Shown piece after piece: positions 17,264 through 25,722 of a stretch of 64,000 nucleotides of DNA; the stretch's first letter is position 1, and each line of letters starts with the position of its first letter. The notes below the pieces were generated by a model, which saw nothing but the letters and a program-made list of their open reading frames with translations, was not told where the DNA came from and made no database searches. Source of the stretch: TH5896 sp049578985 (GTDB lineage: Archaea; Thermoproteota; Nitrososphaeria; Nitrososphaerales; Nitrososphaeraceae); contig JBAUMZ010000089.1 of assembly GCA_049578985.1 (NCBI GenBank), positions 1 through 64,000 of the forward strand, read 5' to 3'. Both the position numbers and the translations under genes were made by a program.

Positions 17264-19447
17264 TTGAAAGAAGATAGTGGTTTGGAGGATGATTTCAAGC
17301 TAAATAAAATCCCTCGTGTAAAATCAGAGGTCCATAAAACCTCTGAAGTTAATACGATGGCTTACAACCTGACAATGACATCTGATAAAAAGCGATCTAA
17401 GACGACTGACCGCTTCGATGAATTGGATGGGGAATCCTTGTATGATTCTCTAACTAAATTACTTCCCAAAGAAGCATCCATTACTGCGGCCCGGTTTGAA
17501 GGCCCAAAGATTGCACTCTATACGGAAAACCCTAAATTTGCTCTTACGGAACTCACATTGCACCTCTCAGGTCTCTCAAAGACCATGAAAAAGCGGTTTG
17601 TAATCCGAACTGACCCAAGTATACGGATTTCTGAGGATTTAACTAGGTCAACAGTTTTGAAGCTCGTCCCAAAGAATGTTTCCCTTTCAGCAGCGTTCTG
17701 CGACGATGCAACGGGTGAAGTAATTTTGGAGTTAAGTAATCCTGAAGCCATCACCCCTGCGTTGATTATAGAAATTGCGTCTCTAACAGGTTGGCTAGCA
17801 AGAACTCGACTTTCTCCACATATACCTTCTACAAGTATCAAAACAATTCATTCAACTTTAAAGGGTTCTGCGAGGGAGAGAATCAACTTCTTTCAGGAAT
17901 TAGGACAGAGAATTTTTAGAACTCCTCTTGTAGTAGGTAGCTATAGCCATTTGGATGGTATCAAACGGAAAGGTAATCCGAACTCGGACGATGGTCATGC
18001 CGATGACAAGTTGATATCGCCTGAAGCTCCTGGTAGATTCGACAAGTCTTCTACTTTCAGCGCATCTAGCAAGGCAGAGGTTCTACTCTATTGCTTGGGT
18101 GGAGTTAAGCAAGTTGGTAGGTCGTGCTTCATTGTATCGACACAAGAAAGTAAAGTTATGTTGGATTGTGGATTAAATCCAGGTGAGGCACTAGGGCTAG
18201 ACGCGTTTCCCAGAATAGATTGGTTCCCCTTTACACTAAATGATCTTGATGCAGTTGTTTTGAGTCATGCGCATATTGACCACCAAGGATTTTTGCCAGC
18301 ACTTTATAGGTATGGATATAGAGGACCAGTTTATTGTACCGAACCCACATTGCCTCTTATGACGCTCTTGCAAATGGATTCGGTCAAGATAGCAAAGGCA
18401 AACGGCACTTACTTACCTTACGAGTCTCGTGATGTCTACGAGGTGATCAAACATTGCATAACATTACCATACGGCAAGCCTACGGATATTTCCCCGGATA
18501 TTACAATAACCCTCAACAATGCAGGCCATATTATGGGCAGTGCTACTGTGCATCTGAATATATCGGGAGCCCATAATATATTATATTCTGGCGATTACAA
18601 ATACGCCAGAACTCAATTACTTGATACTGCTCTCTCGGTTTACCCCAGGGTGGAAACTTTGATTACTGAGAGTACTTATGGCAATACCTCTGATATCATG
18701 CCTGATCAAACATCCGTATATACTAATTTTACAAGAAGCATAAACCATACGCTACAACATGGTGGCAAGGTGTTGATTCCAGTTCCTGCCGTAGGTAGGG
18801 CCCAAGAGATGATGTTAGTATTGGACAAAGAAATGCGAGAGAGAAATTTGGTCGAATGTCCGATCTATATTGAAGGAATGATCTCAGAGGCTAGTGCTAT
18901 TCATATGTCGTATGCCCACTATCTTGGATTTAACGTGAGAAAGAGTGTTTCTTCTGGCGTGAATCCTTTTCAGTCAGAATATTTTACTCTCGTAAATGGA
19001 CCCGGAAAACGGGACGAAATTTTAGAAGATCACAATCCTTCTATCATAATGGCGACATCAGGGATGCTCGAAGGTGGACCATCGGTAGAATATTTTAAAT
19101 CCATCGCTCCTGTACATGGAAACAAGATTATATTCGTTTCATATCAGATAAATGGAACATTGGGGAGACGTGTAATGGACGGAATCATGAATGAAATTGG
19201 GATGATGGACAAAAACGGGAAGGTAAAGGTCGTTCCAGTAAATTGTGACACCCAAAGGATAGATGGTTTTAGTGGACATAGCGACTACAACCAAATTATG
19301 AATTTTGTCTATCGAGTTAAACCGAAGAGAGTAATAGTCAACCACGGTGAAAGATCAAAATCAGAGAATATTGCTAGTTCGATCCATAATAGATATCATT
19401 TGAGAACCTCAGTACCTGATAACAGAGAAGTAATGAAGCTGCGCTAA
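17264..19447 (+). CDS. aCPSF1/FttA: KH-metallo-beta-lactamase-beta-CASP ribonuclease (transcription termination factor)
   Basis: 727 aa. The archaeal CPSF73 homologue cleaves nascent RNA 3' ends and terminates transcription. KH-type domains occupy about 50-210, then come the metallo-beta-lactamase core and the beta-CASP cap. Metal motif HAHIDH is in VVLSHAHIDHQGFLP; others are LDCGLNPG, NAGHIMGSA, SGDYKYA, TSGMLEGGPS, FSGHSDY and VNHGERSKSENI. Two features make it longer than the usual ~635 aa: about 32 extra N-terminal residues before Met32 (ATG 17357), and a ~40-residue polar linker between KH and nuclease (about 225-265, KRKGNPNSDDGHADDK). The TTG start is favoured by GTATAATAC about 30 nt upstream; ATG 17357 is the alternative. 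Confidence 0.95.
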   Translation: MKEDSGLEDDFKLNKIPRVKSEVHKTSEVNTMAYNLTMTSDKKRSKTTDRFDELDGESLYDSLTKLLPKEASITAARFEGPKIALYTENPKFALTELTLHLSGLSKTMKKRFVIRTDPSIRISEDLTRSTVLKLVPKNVSLSAAFCDDATGEVILELSNPEAITPALIIEIASLTGWLARTRLSPHIPSTSIKTIHSTLKGSARERINFFQELGQRIFRTPLVVGSYSHLDGIKRKGNPNSDDGHADDKLISPEAPGRFDKSSTFSASSKAEVLLYCLGGVKQVGRSCFIVSTQESKVMLDCGLNPGEALGLDAFPRIDWFPFTLNDLDAVVLSHAHIDHQGFLPALYRYGYRGPVYCTEPTLPLMTLLQMDSVKIAKANGTYLPYESRDVYEVIKHCITLPYGKPTDISPDITITLNNAGHIMGSATVHLNISGAHNILYSGDYKYARTQLLDTALSVYPRVETLITESTYGNTSDIMPDQTSVYTNFTRSINHTLQHGGKVLIPVPAVGRAQEMMLVLDKEMRERNLVECPIYIEGMISEASAIHMSYAHYLGFNVRKSVSSGVNPFQSEYFTLVNGPGKRDEILEDHNPSIIMATSGMLEGGPSVEYFKSIAPVHGNKIIFVSYQINGTLGRRVMDGIMNEIGMMDKNGKVKVVPVNCDTQRIDGFSGHSDYNQIMNFVYRVKPKRVIVNHGERSKSENIASSIHNRYHLRTSVPDNREVMKLR

Positions 19448-19479
19448 GGCACCATTTCCACATACTTTTTAGCCATGTA

Positions 19480-19488
19480 TGTATAATT
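19480..19488 (+). promoter_or_regulatory. TATA box for the small zinc-finger gene at 19505
   Basis: GTATAATTA lies about 21 nt (centre to codon) before the TTG at 19505. Confidence 0.5.
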
Positions 19489-19504
19489 AATCTGTTGAGC
19501 TACG

Positions 19505-19654
19505 TTGGCTATTCGATACAAGTGTCTAAATTGTAACATTGTGCTCACAGGAGAAGGAGCTTCTAGGCATTATTTAGCAAATCCGTCACATAAACTGGAG
19601 AAGCTGCCTCCCCCTATAAAGCCTGTAAGAGGTACCGAAGCAAAAAGGTATTAA
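19505..19654 (+). CDS. Small C2H2-like zinc-finger protein, 49 aa
   Basis: TTG start, preceded in frame by a TGA at 19496-19498. Residues 4-25 read RYKCLNCNIVLTGE, then SRHYLANPSH. That is a CxxC knuckle followed by two histidines, the spacing of a single zinc finger of the kind common in small Nitrososphaeria proteins. The tail (LPPPIKPVRGTEAKRY) is basic and proline-rich. A TATA box sits just upstream. It is one of two small finger genes in tandem here; the next starts at 19794. Function unknown; DNA or protein binding is inferred. Confidence 0.6.
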   Translation: MAIRYKCLNCNIVLTGEGASRHYLANPSHKLEKLPPPIKPVRGTEAKRY

Positions 19655-19793
19655 CTCTACTTGAATGTGCAAAGTACCTTTGCACACCCTCAATCGCTGT
19701 AAAGTATTGATAGATATCAGGCCTTGTAGATAGATATGATAACATCATTTAATAAAAAATAAATTCCAGTGATCCAAGATTATCTATGGCAGA

Positions 19794-20000
19794 TTGAATT
19801 CACATTCTACCATTTGGTGTAACATATGTTCAAAACACATGAGTTCCGTTGAACAGATATTCACCCACCTTGTTTCAGATCATCATATACGTGAAAAAGC
19901 TAAACTTGAGAAGGAACTAAAATTTAGTTGGAATAGCATAAGAATACAACAAAGAGTTCCCTCCCTACTTGGCAGTTGGATGACGAGTATTAAAGAATGA
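19794..20000 (+). CDS. Small C2H2 zinc-finger protein, 68 aa
   Basis: Residues 8-30 read TIWCNICSKHMSSVEQIF, then THLVSDHH: a Cys-x2-Cys and His-x4-His arrangement that would fold as one classical C2H2 finger. A lysine-rich helix (EKAKLEKELKFSW) follows. The start is TTG; the only upstream ATG in the region is followed at once by a stop. It is convergent with the TauE permease gene, ending six bases before it. Function unknown; single-finger proteins of this size are typical of archaeal small-protein repertoires. Confidence 0.6.
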   Translation: MNSHSTIWCNICSKHMSSVEQIFTHLVSDHHIREKAKLEKELKFSWNSIRIQQRVPSLLGSWMTSIKE

Positions 20001-20005
20001 TTGCA

Positions 20006-20770
20006 CTATTGCAAATAACCCAAAATGAGTTGGACTGATATAATTAGGAGAGAAAAAGAGAACAGGATTGTTAGCAATCTATCACTAATTTTTATAGCGA
20101 TGTATGAACCAACCTGTGCACCCGCCAGCGCACCCAATGCTATTGCCCCCGCGAACAAATAATCCTGCTGAAAAAGAACTGAATGAGTCAAAATACCAGC
20201 AATAGAGGTTATCAGTATAGATAGCTGCGATGTGGCGACTGATTGCTGCATTGATAGTTTTTTTACCGCAAACAATAGAGGAACAAAGATGATCCCTCCT
20301 CCAATTCCGAAAAGGCTTGATATTAGACCAGCTGCTGAAGCTCCAACGTATAATAGTGCGTTCGAGATTAATTTTCTTCCATTCTCATGATCAAATCTGT
20401 CCTGTCTTATTGATTTTCGGATTAATAAATAGAAACTCGTTGATATTAACAATATAGCAAAATACAACTTGAATTCATCTGGATCCAGGACAGAAGAGAT
20501 AAGGGCACCAATAACTGAAAAAGGAACAGCAAAAGCTGCAACCTTGATCCCGATGCTATATCTAATTTTTTTCTTAATCGAATAAGAAACTGTTGACGAG
20601 GCTCCAGTTGAGGCCACTGCTAACAAACTCGTCGAGGCAACCTGCGATGGCAGGAAGCCGGAAAGCGTGAGGACAGGGGATATAATGATACCCCCACCTA
20701 GTCCGAGCAATGAACCTACTAAGCCTGCAGCTACTCCTATGACAGATGCAAAAAATAGATTTTCTAGCAA
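20006..20770 (-). CDS. TauE/SafE-family (DUF81) membrane transporter
   Basis: 254 aa with about seven or eight membrane helices and the two-fold repeated signature of the family: LVGSLLGLGGGIIISPVL near residues 17-34 and ISSLFGIGGGIIFVPLL near 143-159. Members export sulfite, sulfonates or related organic anions, often with unknown substrate. A short basic loop (RKSIRQDRFDHENGRK) separates the halves. It is divergent from homoserine dehydrogenase with a 107-nt spacer. No sulfur-metabolism genes are adjacent, so the substrate is not inferable. Confidence 0.9.
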   Translation of the reverse strand: MLENLFFASVIGVAAGLVGSLLGLGGGIIISPVLTLSGFLPSQVASTSLLAVASTGASSTVSYSIKKKIRYSIGIKVAAFAVPFSVIGALISSVLDPDEFKLYFAILLISTSFYLLIRKSIRQDRFDHENGRKLISNALLYVGASAAGLISSLFGIGGGIIFVPLLFAVKKLSMQQSVATSQLSILITSIAGILTHSVLFQQDYLFAGAIALGALAGAQVGSYIAIKISDRLLTILFSFSLLIISVQLILGYLQ

Positions 20771-20877
20771 ATTATGTATTAATCGTTCTAATTCGTTTTA
20801 GGGAAGCAATAAATGGTTTGTTCTATCCAAAAGAAAATTTTACGTATATTAATTAGGGAATTACTTCAGAACATAAA

Positions 20878-21912
20878 TTGCGCATCATAATTGTTGGGTT
20901 TGGGGTAGTAGGGCAAAGCTTTGTCAAAATACTTCTTTCTAAATCAGCTGAGCTCTACAGCATGTATGGTTTGAATCCGAAGGTGGTAGCATGTGTTGAC
21001 AGCAATGGTATGGCTGTATCCCCACAGGGATTGGATCTCGCTAGGCTCTTAGAATCGAAACGTATGAAACAATCTGTGTCCGCGTACCACAAAGAGAAGA
21101 AGGCCTGTCTCAATACCAGTGAAATTATTGAAAATACAGAGGCTGAAGTTATGATCGAAGTTACCCCTACAAATCTTCAGAATGGTGAGCCTGGGATTTC
21201 TCATATTATGTCTGCGATGAAAACCAAGAAACATGTAATCACAGTGAATAAAGGGCCATTGGCCCTGGCCTTTTCGTCCTTGCTAGAGTTGTCTGGTTAT
21301 AACAATGTTAGACTCGCCTTTAGTGGTACTGTTGGAGGGGGAACCCCTATTCTGGAATTTGCAAAGGAATGTCTGAGAGGAGATCGTATTCTATCTTTCA
21401 GAGGAATTCTTAATGGGACAACTAATTATATCCTTAGCAAAATGGAGGAAGATGGACTCACTTTTCAGCAAGCGCTAGCCGACGCTAAACAGAAAGGATA
21501 CGCTGAAGCGGCTCCAAAGCTCGATATTGATGGGTATGATGCTGCTGCCAAGCTCGTAATTATGGCTAATTGGATTATGTCAAGGAAAGTCAGTATCGCT
21601 GATGTTTCAAGACATGGTATTTCAGAGGTGGACTTAAATGCGATAAGGAACGCACGTGAAAAGGGTAAGGCTATTAAACTAATAGCATACTGCGACAATG
21701 ATGAACTTAAGGTAATGCCTTCAGAAATCCAACAGGATGATCCGATATGCGTTACTGGAACTCTAAATGCTGTGACATTTTCTTCAGAATATTCGGGAGA
21801 GAAAACAATCATAGGTAGAGGTGCTGGCGGTCTAGAAACTGCCAGTGCAATCCTCAGAGACTTAATAGAAATACGTGATTCAATTTCCGTTCCATTTGAT
21901 TTAATGGTCTAA
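20878..21912 (+). CDS. hom: Homoserine dehydrogenase
   Basis: 344 aa from a TTG start, with an AT-rich TACGTATATTAA about 30 nt upstream. NAD(P)-dependent reduction of aspartate semialdehyde to homoserine, leading to threonine, isoleucine and methionine. The N-terminal Rossmann motif is IIVGFGVVGQSF (3-14). The family signatures VTVNKGPLA, SGTVGGGTPI, LNGTTNYIL and DIDGYDAAAKLVIMANW are all present. No C-terminal ACT domain is present, so feedback control by threonine through this protein is unlikely. Threonine synthase is encoded 23 kb away. Confidence 0.95.
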   Translation: MRIIIVGFGVVGQSFVKILLSKSAELYSMYGLNPKVVACVDSNGMAVSPQGLDLARLLESKRMKQSVSAYHKEKKACLNTSEIIENTEAEVMIEVTPTNLQNGEPGISHIMSAMKTKKHVITVNKGPLALAFSSLLELSGYNNVRLAFSGTVGGGTPILEFAKECLRGDRILSFRGILNGTTNYILSKMEEDGLTFQQALADAKQKGYAEAAPKLDIDGYDAAAKLVIMANWIMSRKVSIADVSRHGISEVDLNAIRNAREKGKAIKLIAYCDNDELKVMPSEIQQDDPICVTGTLNAVTFSSEYSGEKTIIGRGAGGLETASAILRDLIEIRDSISVPFDLMV

Positions 21913-22011
21913 GCCGAGTTTCATTTTCAAATGATAGTAGATCTTATCATTCGAACTATTCCTAATGATTGTCAAAAGAAATAATAGCCAGCGAATCGTG
22001 TTTGTTCCTAA

Positions 22012-22665
22012 ATGTATAGCGGGGAATTGGAAGTTCAAGCCAAGCGGAAAACCCTTGCTATACTTCACGATGAAATTGGGAAGATCTTGAACTCTGCAAG
22101 AGAACTTTCTTCATTAGGGAAAAGTATTACACGCGGCATGATTCATGATATTCAACCCACTTTGGACAGAATGAGAATTGCAGAAGAGGAGGTTGACAAT
22201 CTTAGAAGGCGAGTGACCAGGGAGGTCGCAGAAATTGGAAGTCTAATGGTGTATAGAGAGGACGTACTTAGGACGGCATATCTTATGGACGATATTGCGG
22301 GTTACATAAGTGGTGTAGCATTTAGGCTTGTGAACATGCAATTAGATATCATTATGATAGGAAGGTTTGCAGAAGACATCAATGAGTTGATCGGTATTGT
22401 AGTTGAAGCAACATTCAAACTTAATGAAATGGCAAGAGCCCTGAGTATCAATCCGTCAAGTACTATTGAACTGGCTCAGGAGGTTCAAAGGTTGGAAAGA
22501 TTGGTAGATGAGAGACACAGGAGTTTAATAATAAAAGCAATGAATGAAATATCGGTGACCAAAGACTTACTCCTTTTAAAGGACGCAATTGAAGGGATAG
22601 AAGGAATGGCTGACAAGTGCCAAGAAGCGTCCGATTCTTTAACAATCCTTGCTTTGAGTATGTGA
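22012..22665 (+). CDS. DUF47/PhoU-like protein
   Basis: 217 aa, all alpha. The layout is that of the DUF47 family, relatives of PhoU: long helices with spaced acidic residues such as RMRIAEEEVDNLRRRVTREV and YLMDDIAGYISGVAFRL. Members are often paired with PitA-type phosphate transporters, and PhoU proteins bind metal clusters through E/D-rich helices. Here the partner is instead the splicing endonuclease gene. The stop TGA shares its last base with the ATG of endA (TGATG), which indicates translational coupling. No phosphate transporter is nearby, so a role in phosphate control is not supported by context. Confidence 0.75.
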   Translation: MYSGELEVQAKRKTLAILHDEIGKILNSARELSSLGKSITRGMIHDIQPTLDRMRIAEEEVDNLRRRVTREVAEIGSLMVYREDVLRTAYLMDDIAGYISGVAFRLVNMQLDIIMIGRFAEDINELIGIVVEATFKLNEMARALSINPSSTIELAQEVQRLERLVDERHRSLIIKAMNEISVTKDLLLLKDAIEGIEGMADKCQEASDSLTILALSM

Positions 22666-23219
22666 TGAATACACCAGTTTTAGGACATCTGATTGAAAAC
22701 AGGATAATTATTTGGAACATAGAAGAATCCCGTGCACTATTTGGCACTGGCTATTACGGTAAGCCGATTGGGATCTCGAAACCAAAAGGAACGGATTTTG
22801 ACGTCCCAATAGTACTTGACCTAATCGAAGGATGTTATCTTGCCGAAAGAGGAGAATTGTCTATCCTATCTAGCTCGCGAAAGACAATCTCCATAAGGAG
22901 AATAAAAATTTTGTGCAGAAAGCAGTATGACAATTTTGATGCAAGGTATCTTGTATTCAAGGTCTTGAAGGATAAAGGCTATATTGTTTCTCCCGGGATA
23001 AAATTTGGCTGTGACTTTGCCGTGTACGAGCGAGGCCCTGGTATCGATCATGCGCCTTTTTTGATATCTGTATACGTACCAGCAACAAATATTACTGCCA
23101 CTTCAATAGTCCTGAGTGGAAGATTAGCCACTACGGTAAAGAAACAGTTCATCCTTGCTTGTCCGAGGCTAAGGAAAGGACGGGTATACTTTGTAGGCAT
23201 AGACTGGTGGCGGGCCTAG
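22665..23219 (+). CDS. endA: tRNA-splicing endonuclease, catalytic subunit
   Basis: 184 aa. Cuts bulge-helix-bulge motifs in pre-tRNAs and other RNAs. The start ATG (22665) overlaps the preceding stop. The N-terminal domain (about 1-85) is followed by the nuclease domain, starting near YLVFKVLKDKGYIVSPGIKF. The catalytic triad is complete: Tyr121 in FAVYERGPG, His129 in GIDHAPFLI and Lys159/160 in LATTVKKQF. The length is that of the ~180-aa subunit type, not the ~340-aa fused form. Assembly as homotetramer or as a heterotetramer with a non-catalytic partner cannot be told; no partner is encoded in the window. Its presumed substrates here are the tRNA-Asn intron (53423-53458) and the carB insertion (7906-7933). 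Confidence 0.93.
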   Translation: MNTPVLGHLIENRIIIWNIEESRALFGTGYYGKPIGISKPKGTDFDVPIVLDLIEGCYLAERGELSILSSSRKTISIRRIKILCRKQYDNFDARYLVFKVLKDKGYIVSPGIKFGCDFAVYERGPGIDHAPFLISVYVPATNITATSIVLSGRLATTVKKQFILACPRLRKGRVYFVGIDWWRA

Positions 23220-23429
23220 AAGGTATCTCACTGTAGGATAAAAAGACAAAATACCAATTGCGGATATACAACAATGAGATAGATATTACGTACATGTCTA
23301 TTTCTCCCTAGTGGGATTGTACAGATTGGTCAATAACTGAATTATTGATTGGATACTTGCCCATCTTCTTAACTGTCCCACGGTATTACTTGATGCCAGA
23401 ATGCCAGCAATTTCAGGACGCAAAATTGG

Positions 23430-23438
23430 TTTAAATAT
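23430..23438 (+). promoter_or_regulatory. TATA box for the tandem-SDR gene
   Basis: TTTAAATAT is centred 26 nt before the GTG at 23460, which supports that GTG as a leaderless start. Confidence 0.65.
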
Positions 23439-23459
23439 GAGTTTCCAATCCCTACTCAT

Positions 23460-25250
23460 GTGACCAGTCCGGCGATCTCTAATTTGCCCTTTAAGGACAA
23501 AACCGTTCTAATAACTGGAAGTGGAACAGGAATAGGTCAGGCAATAGCCACAAAATTTGCAGAAAATGGCGCAAGCATTATTATCATGGGGCGAAGACAG
23601 AAGCCACTAGAGGATACCAAGGAAATCCTATTAAAAACAATGTCATCAGTTGGATCCTCGGCGAAGATTATTTCATTTCCGGGAGTTGACGTGTCTGATG
23701 AGCAATCTTTGATTAATATGTATAGTTCGATCAAAAGTTCTTCAGAGAGTCTGGATATTATCGTAAACAATGCTGGCGTGTCAGGTCCCGTTAAGGTATT
23801 CACTAATGCAGATTACGGGGAATTCAAGGAATGCGTAGCGATTCACCTAACGGGTACATTCTTCACTTCGGTACACGGCCTTGATCTGTTGTCGAAGAAT
23901 GGCAAGATAATTACAATAAGTACCTTTTTCACCGAAGAGAGCAAATTTGAGCAGCGACCTTATAGATTCAGAACTCCATATACGGCCTCCCAAGGAGCCA
24001 AAAATAGGCTAGCTGAAGCATTGGCATGGGAACTAACAAATCGTGGAATTAGATCTATCGCAACTAATCCTGGTCCGGTCCATTCAGACAGGATCTACAA
24101 AACTGTTTATCCGAAGGCTGCTGCTGAATTCCTAAGGATCGGAGGATTTAGAGGCATGAAGTCTAGCGTGATAGAATATATTCTATCGAAAATTCTCCCT
24201 TACTTGGGTGGTAGTACGTCTGAGATTGCGTCGAAAGGAAACGAGATAGCTAAAGAAATACTAAAATCCAAGATCGATATAAATTCTATGCAAGATGACC
24301 TAGAGCATAACATTGCAGAGCTTATCAAAAAGCTATACAATATAGCAGAAAAAATTCAAGAGAATACTAAAAAAATGATCGTTGATGGGGAATTTTTGAG
24401 TCAAGAAGACGTAGCTGAGATGGTTTTAACATTATCTTCAGAGAAAACGAGTCGACTTTTAAACGGTCGAGTAGTACCTAATGATCGAGTATTCTACACC
24501 GTCAAACCAGCGATCTCCACCGTTGTTCAGCGAACAGGTTCTAACCAGAACCTAGGAACAGTTTTAATAAGCACAAGCAGTAGTGAATCCATTGACCTGT
24601 CGAGAATTAAGGCTCTCTGCCAGACGATAATTAATAATGGACAAAACAAAATAATAATCATTTCCCCAGAAAAAATAGAACAATTGTCTGAATTTTCCCA
24701 GTATCTCGTCAATCTTTCAGATGAGGTGAATTTACGTGACTCTTTGAACCGAATCAAAAGCAGTACGGGTCCTATCAGTGGATTGATCCATTTTACTGGA
24801 CGACCAGATTATTCAAAATCATTACTCGAGCTCACAAAAGAGGATTGGGAGTCACTGATCAACAAATTTATTCATATCCCAGCATTGGTGACTAAACACA
24901 TGGTTACTATCCTTGCACCTGACGGCGCATTGGAAGAACCTGTCAGATTTAAAGAGTCGTCAGGAAACGTGGTAATAATAGGACCCGACTGGCCAAAAGG
25001 TGACAAGATTTCTGGATTAGTCAAAGCGCGAGCCGAACTTTTTCGAGGTGCTCTGAGGCCATTTATTGTTACTGCTAATCAGGAGCTGTCTGATGTTTTA
25101 GGTTCTAAGATTTGCATATATCTAATTCTGCCTGGAAATTTTGACAATGGCGGGGTGGACGAAGAACAGCTGGGAGATTCCATTTCTAGCCTGATCTCCA
25201 GATCTCAGAATCGGCTGCAGAACGAAACGATATTTTGTCTAGGTAATTAA
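23460..25250 (+). CDS. Tandem short-chain dehydrogenase, like the N-terminal half of Chloroflexus malonyl-CoA reductase
   Basis: 596 aa. The first SDR domain has TGSGTGIG (19-26), NNAG (103-106), catalytic-type Ser154 (TISTFF) and Tyr174 (TPYTASQGAK), and the NPGPVHSDRIYKTVY segment. That segment closely parallels the Chloroflexus bifunctional malonyl-CoA reductase, whose N-terminal SDR pair reduces malonic semialdehyde. The second, degenerate SDR-like domain starts about residue 360 (TVLISTSSSESIDLS) and lacks Tyr/Lys. The canonical YxxxK lysine is Gln178 here, with Lys181 three residues on, which is odd. A role as malonic semialdehyde reductase of the thaumarchaeal 3-hydroxypropionate/4-hydroxybutyrate cycle is plausible but inferred. 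Loss of the lysine could mean a different reaction or a structural role. Confidence 0.8.
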   Translation: MTSPAISNLPFKDKTVLITGSGTGIGQAIATKFAENGASIIIMGRRQKPLEDTKEILLKTMSSVGSSAKIISFPGVDVSDEQSLINMYSSIKSSSESLDIIVNNAGVSGPVKVFTNADYGEFKECVAIHLTGTFFTSVHGLDLLSKNGKIITISTFFTEESKFEQRPYRFRTPYTASQGAKNRLAEALAWELTNRGIRSIATNPGPVHSDRIYKTVYPKAAAEFLRIGGFRGMKSSVIEYILSKILPYLGGSTSEIASKGNEIAKEILKSKIDINSMQDDLEHNIAELIKKLYNIAEKIQENTKKMIVDGEFLSQEDVAEMVLTLSSEKTSRLLNGRVVPNDRVFYTVKPAISTVVQRTGSNQNLGTVLISTSSSESIDLSRIKALCQTIINNGQNKIIIISPEKIEQLSEFSQYLVNLSDEVNLRDSLNRIKSSTGPISGLIHFTGRPDYSKSLLELTKEDWESLINKFIHIPALVTKHMVTILAPDGALEEPVRFKESSGNVVIIGPDWPKGDKISGLVKARAELFRGALRPFIVTANQELSDVLGSKICIYLILPGNFDNGGVDEEQLGDSISSLISRSQNRLQNETIFCLGN

Positions 25251-25361
25251 CCTATCAATGTATGGATGAAAAAAAATTATATAACCTAAAAGACTGCACA
25301 GGATATACAACCTAGTATTAAAAACTATCTGCTTTCGGTTGAACAGATATTATTCTACGAA

Positions 25362-25661
25362 TTAGTTTTCTGACTCAGTTGCTTGATCTTGGCTACCACT
25401 TGATATTTCTTGGGCCGGGGCAGACTGCTCTGTGGCCCCATTCACTATTTCAGCTGTTGCAAACCTATTCCCAACTTGTGTTACCCTTATCTTTGCGTTC
25501 TGACCAACTTTCCCATCCTTAACAAATATGACAAAACCTTGGACCCGAGCAATTCCGTCACCTTTTCTACTTATTTCAGAAATCTGTACGTCGTACTCCT
25601 TTCCCGTTTCTACTGGTTTTGGTCCGAAACTATCGTTTCTTCTAAATCCACCGTAACTCAT
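25362..25661 (-). CDS. TRAM-domain RNA-binding protein
   Basis: 99 aa. A TRAM domain occupies about 18-75: EYDVQISEISRKGDGIARVQ, FVIFVKDGKVGQNAKIRV and NRFATAEI. The N-terminus (SYGGFRRND) is Gly/Arg-rich, and the Ser/Gln/Glu tail is probably disordered. Small TRAM proteins in archaea act as cold-shock-like RNA chaperones. It is convergent with the tandem-SDR gene and follows nadX on the same strand, with a 61-nt gap. Confidence 0.92.
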   Translation of the reverse strand: MSYGGFRRNDSFGPKPVETGKEYDVQISEISRKGDGIARVQGFVIFVKDGKVGQNAKIRVTQVGNRFATAEIVNGATEQSAPAQEISSGSQDQATESEN

Positions 25662-25722
25662 TCCTTATTCCTTGCTACAACACTTACTCTTACCCTATAT
25701 AAATCGTGGTAACCGTTAGCTT

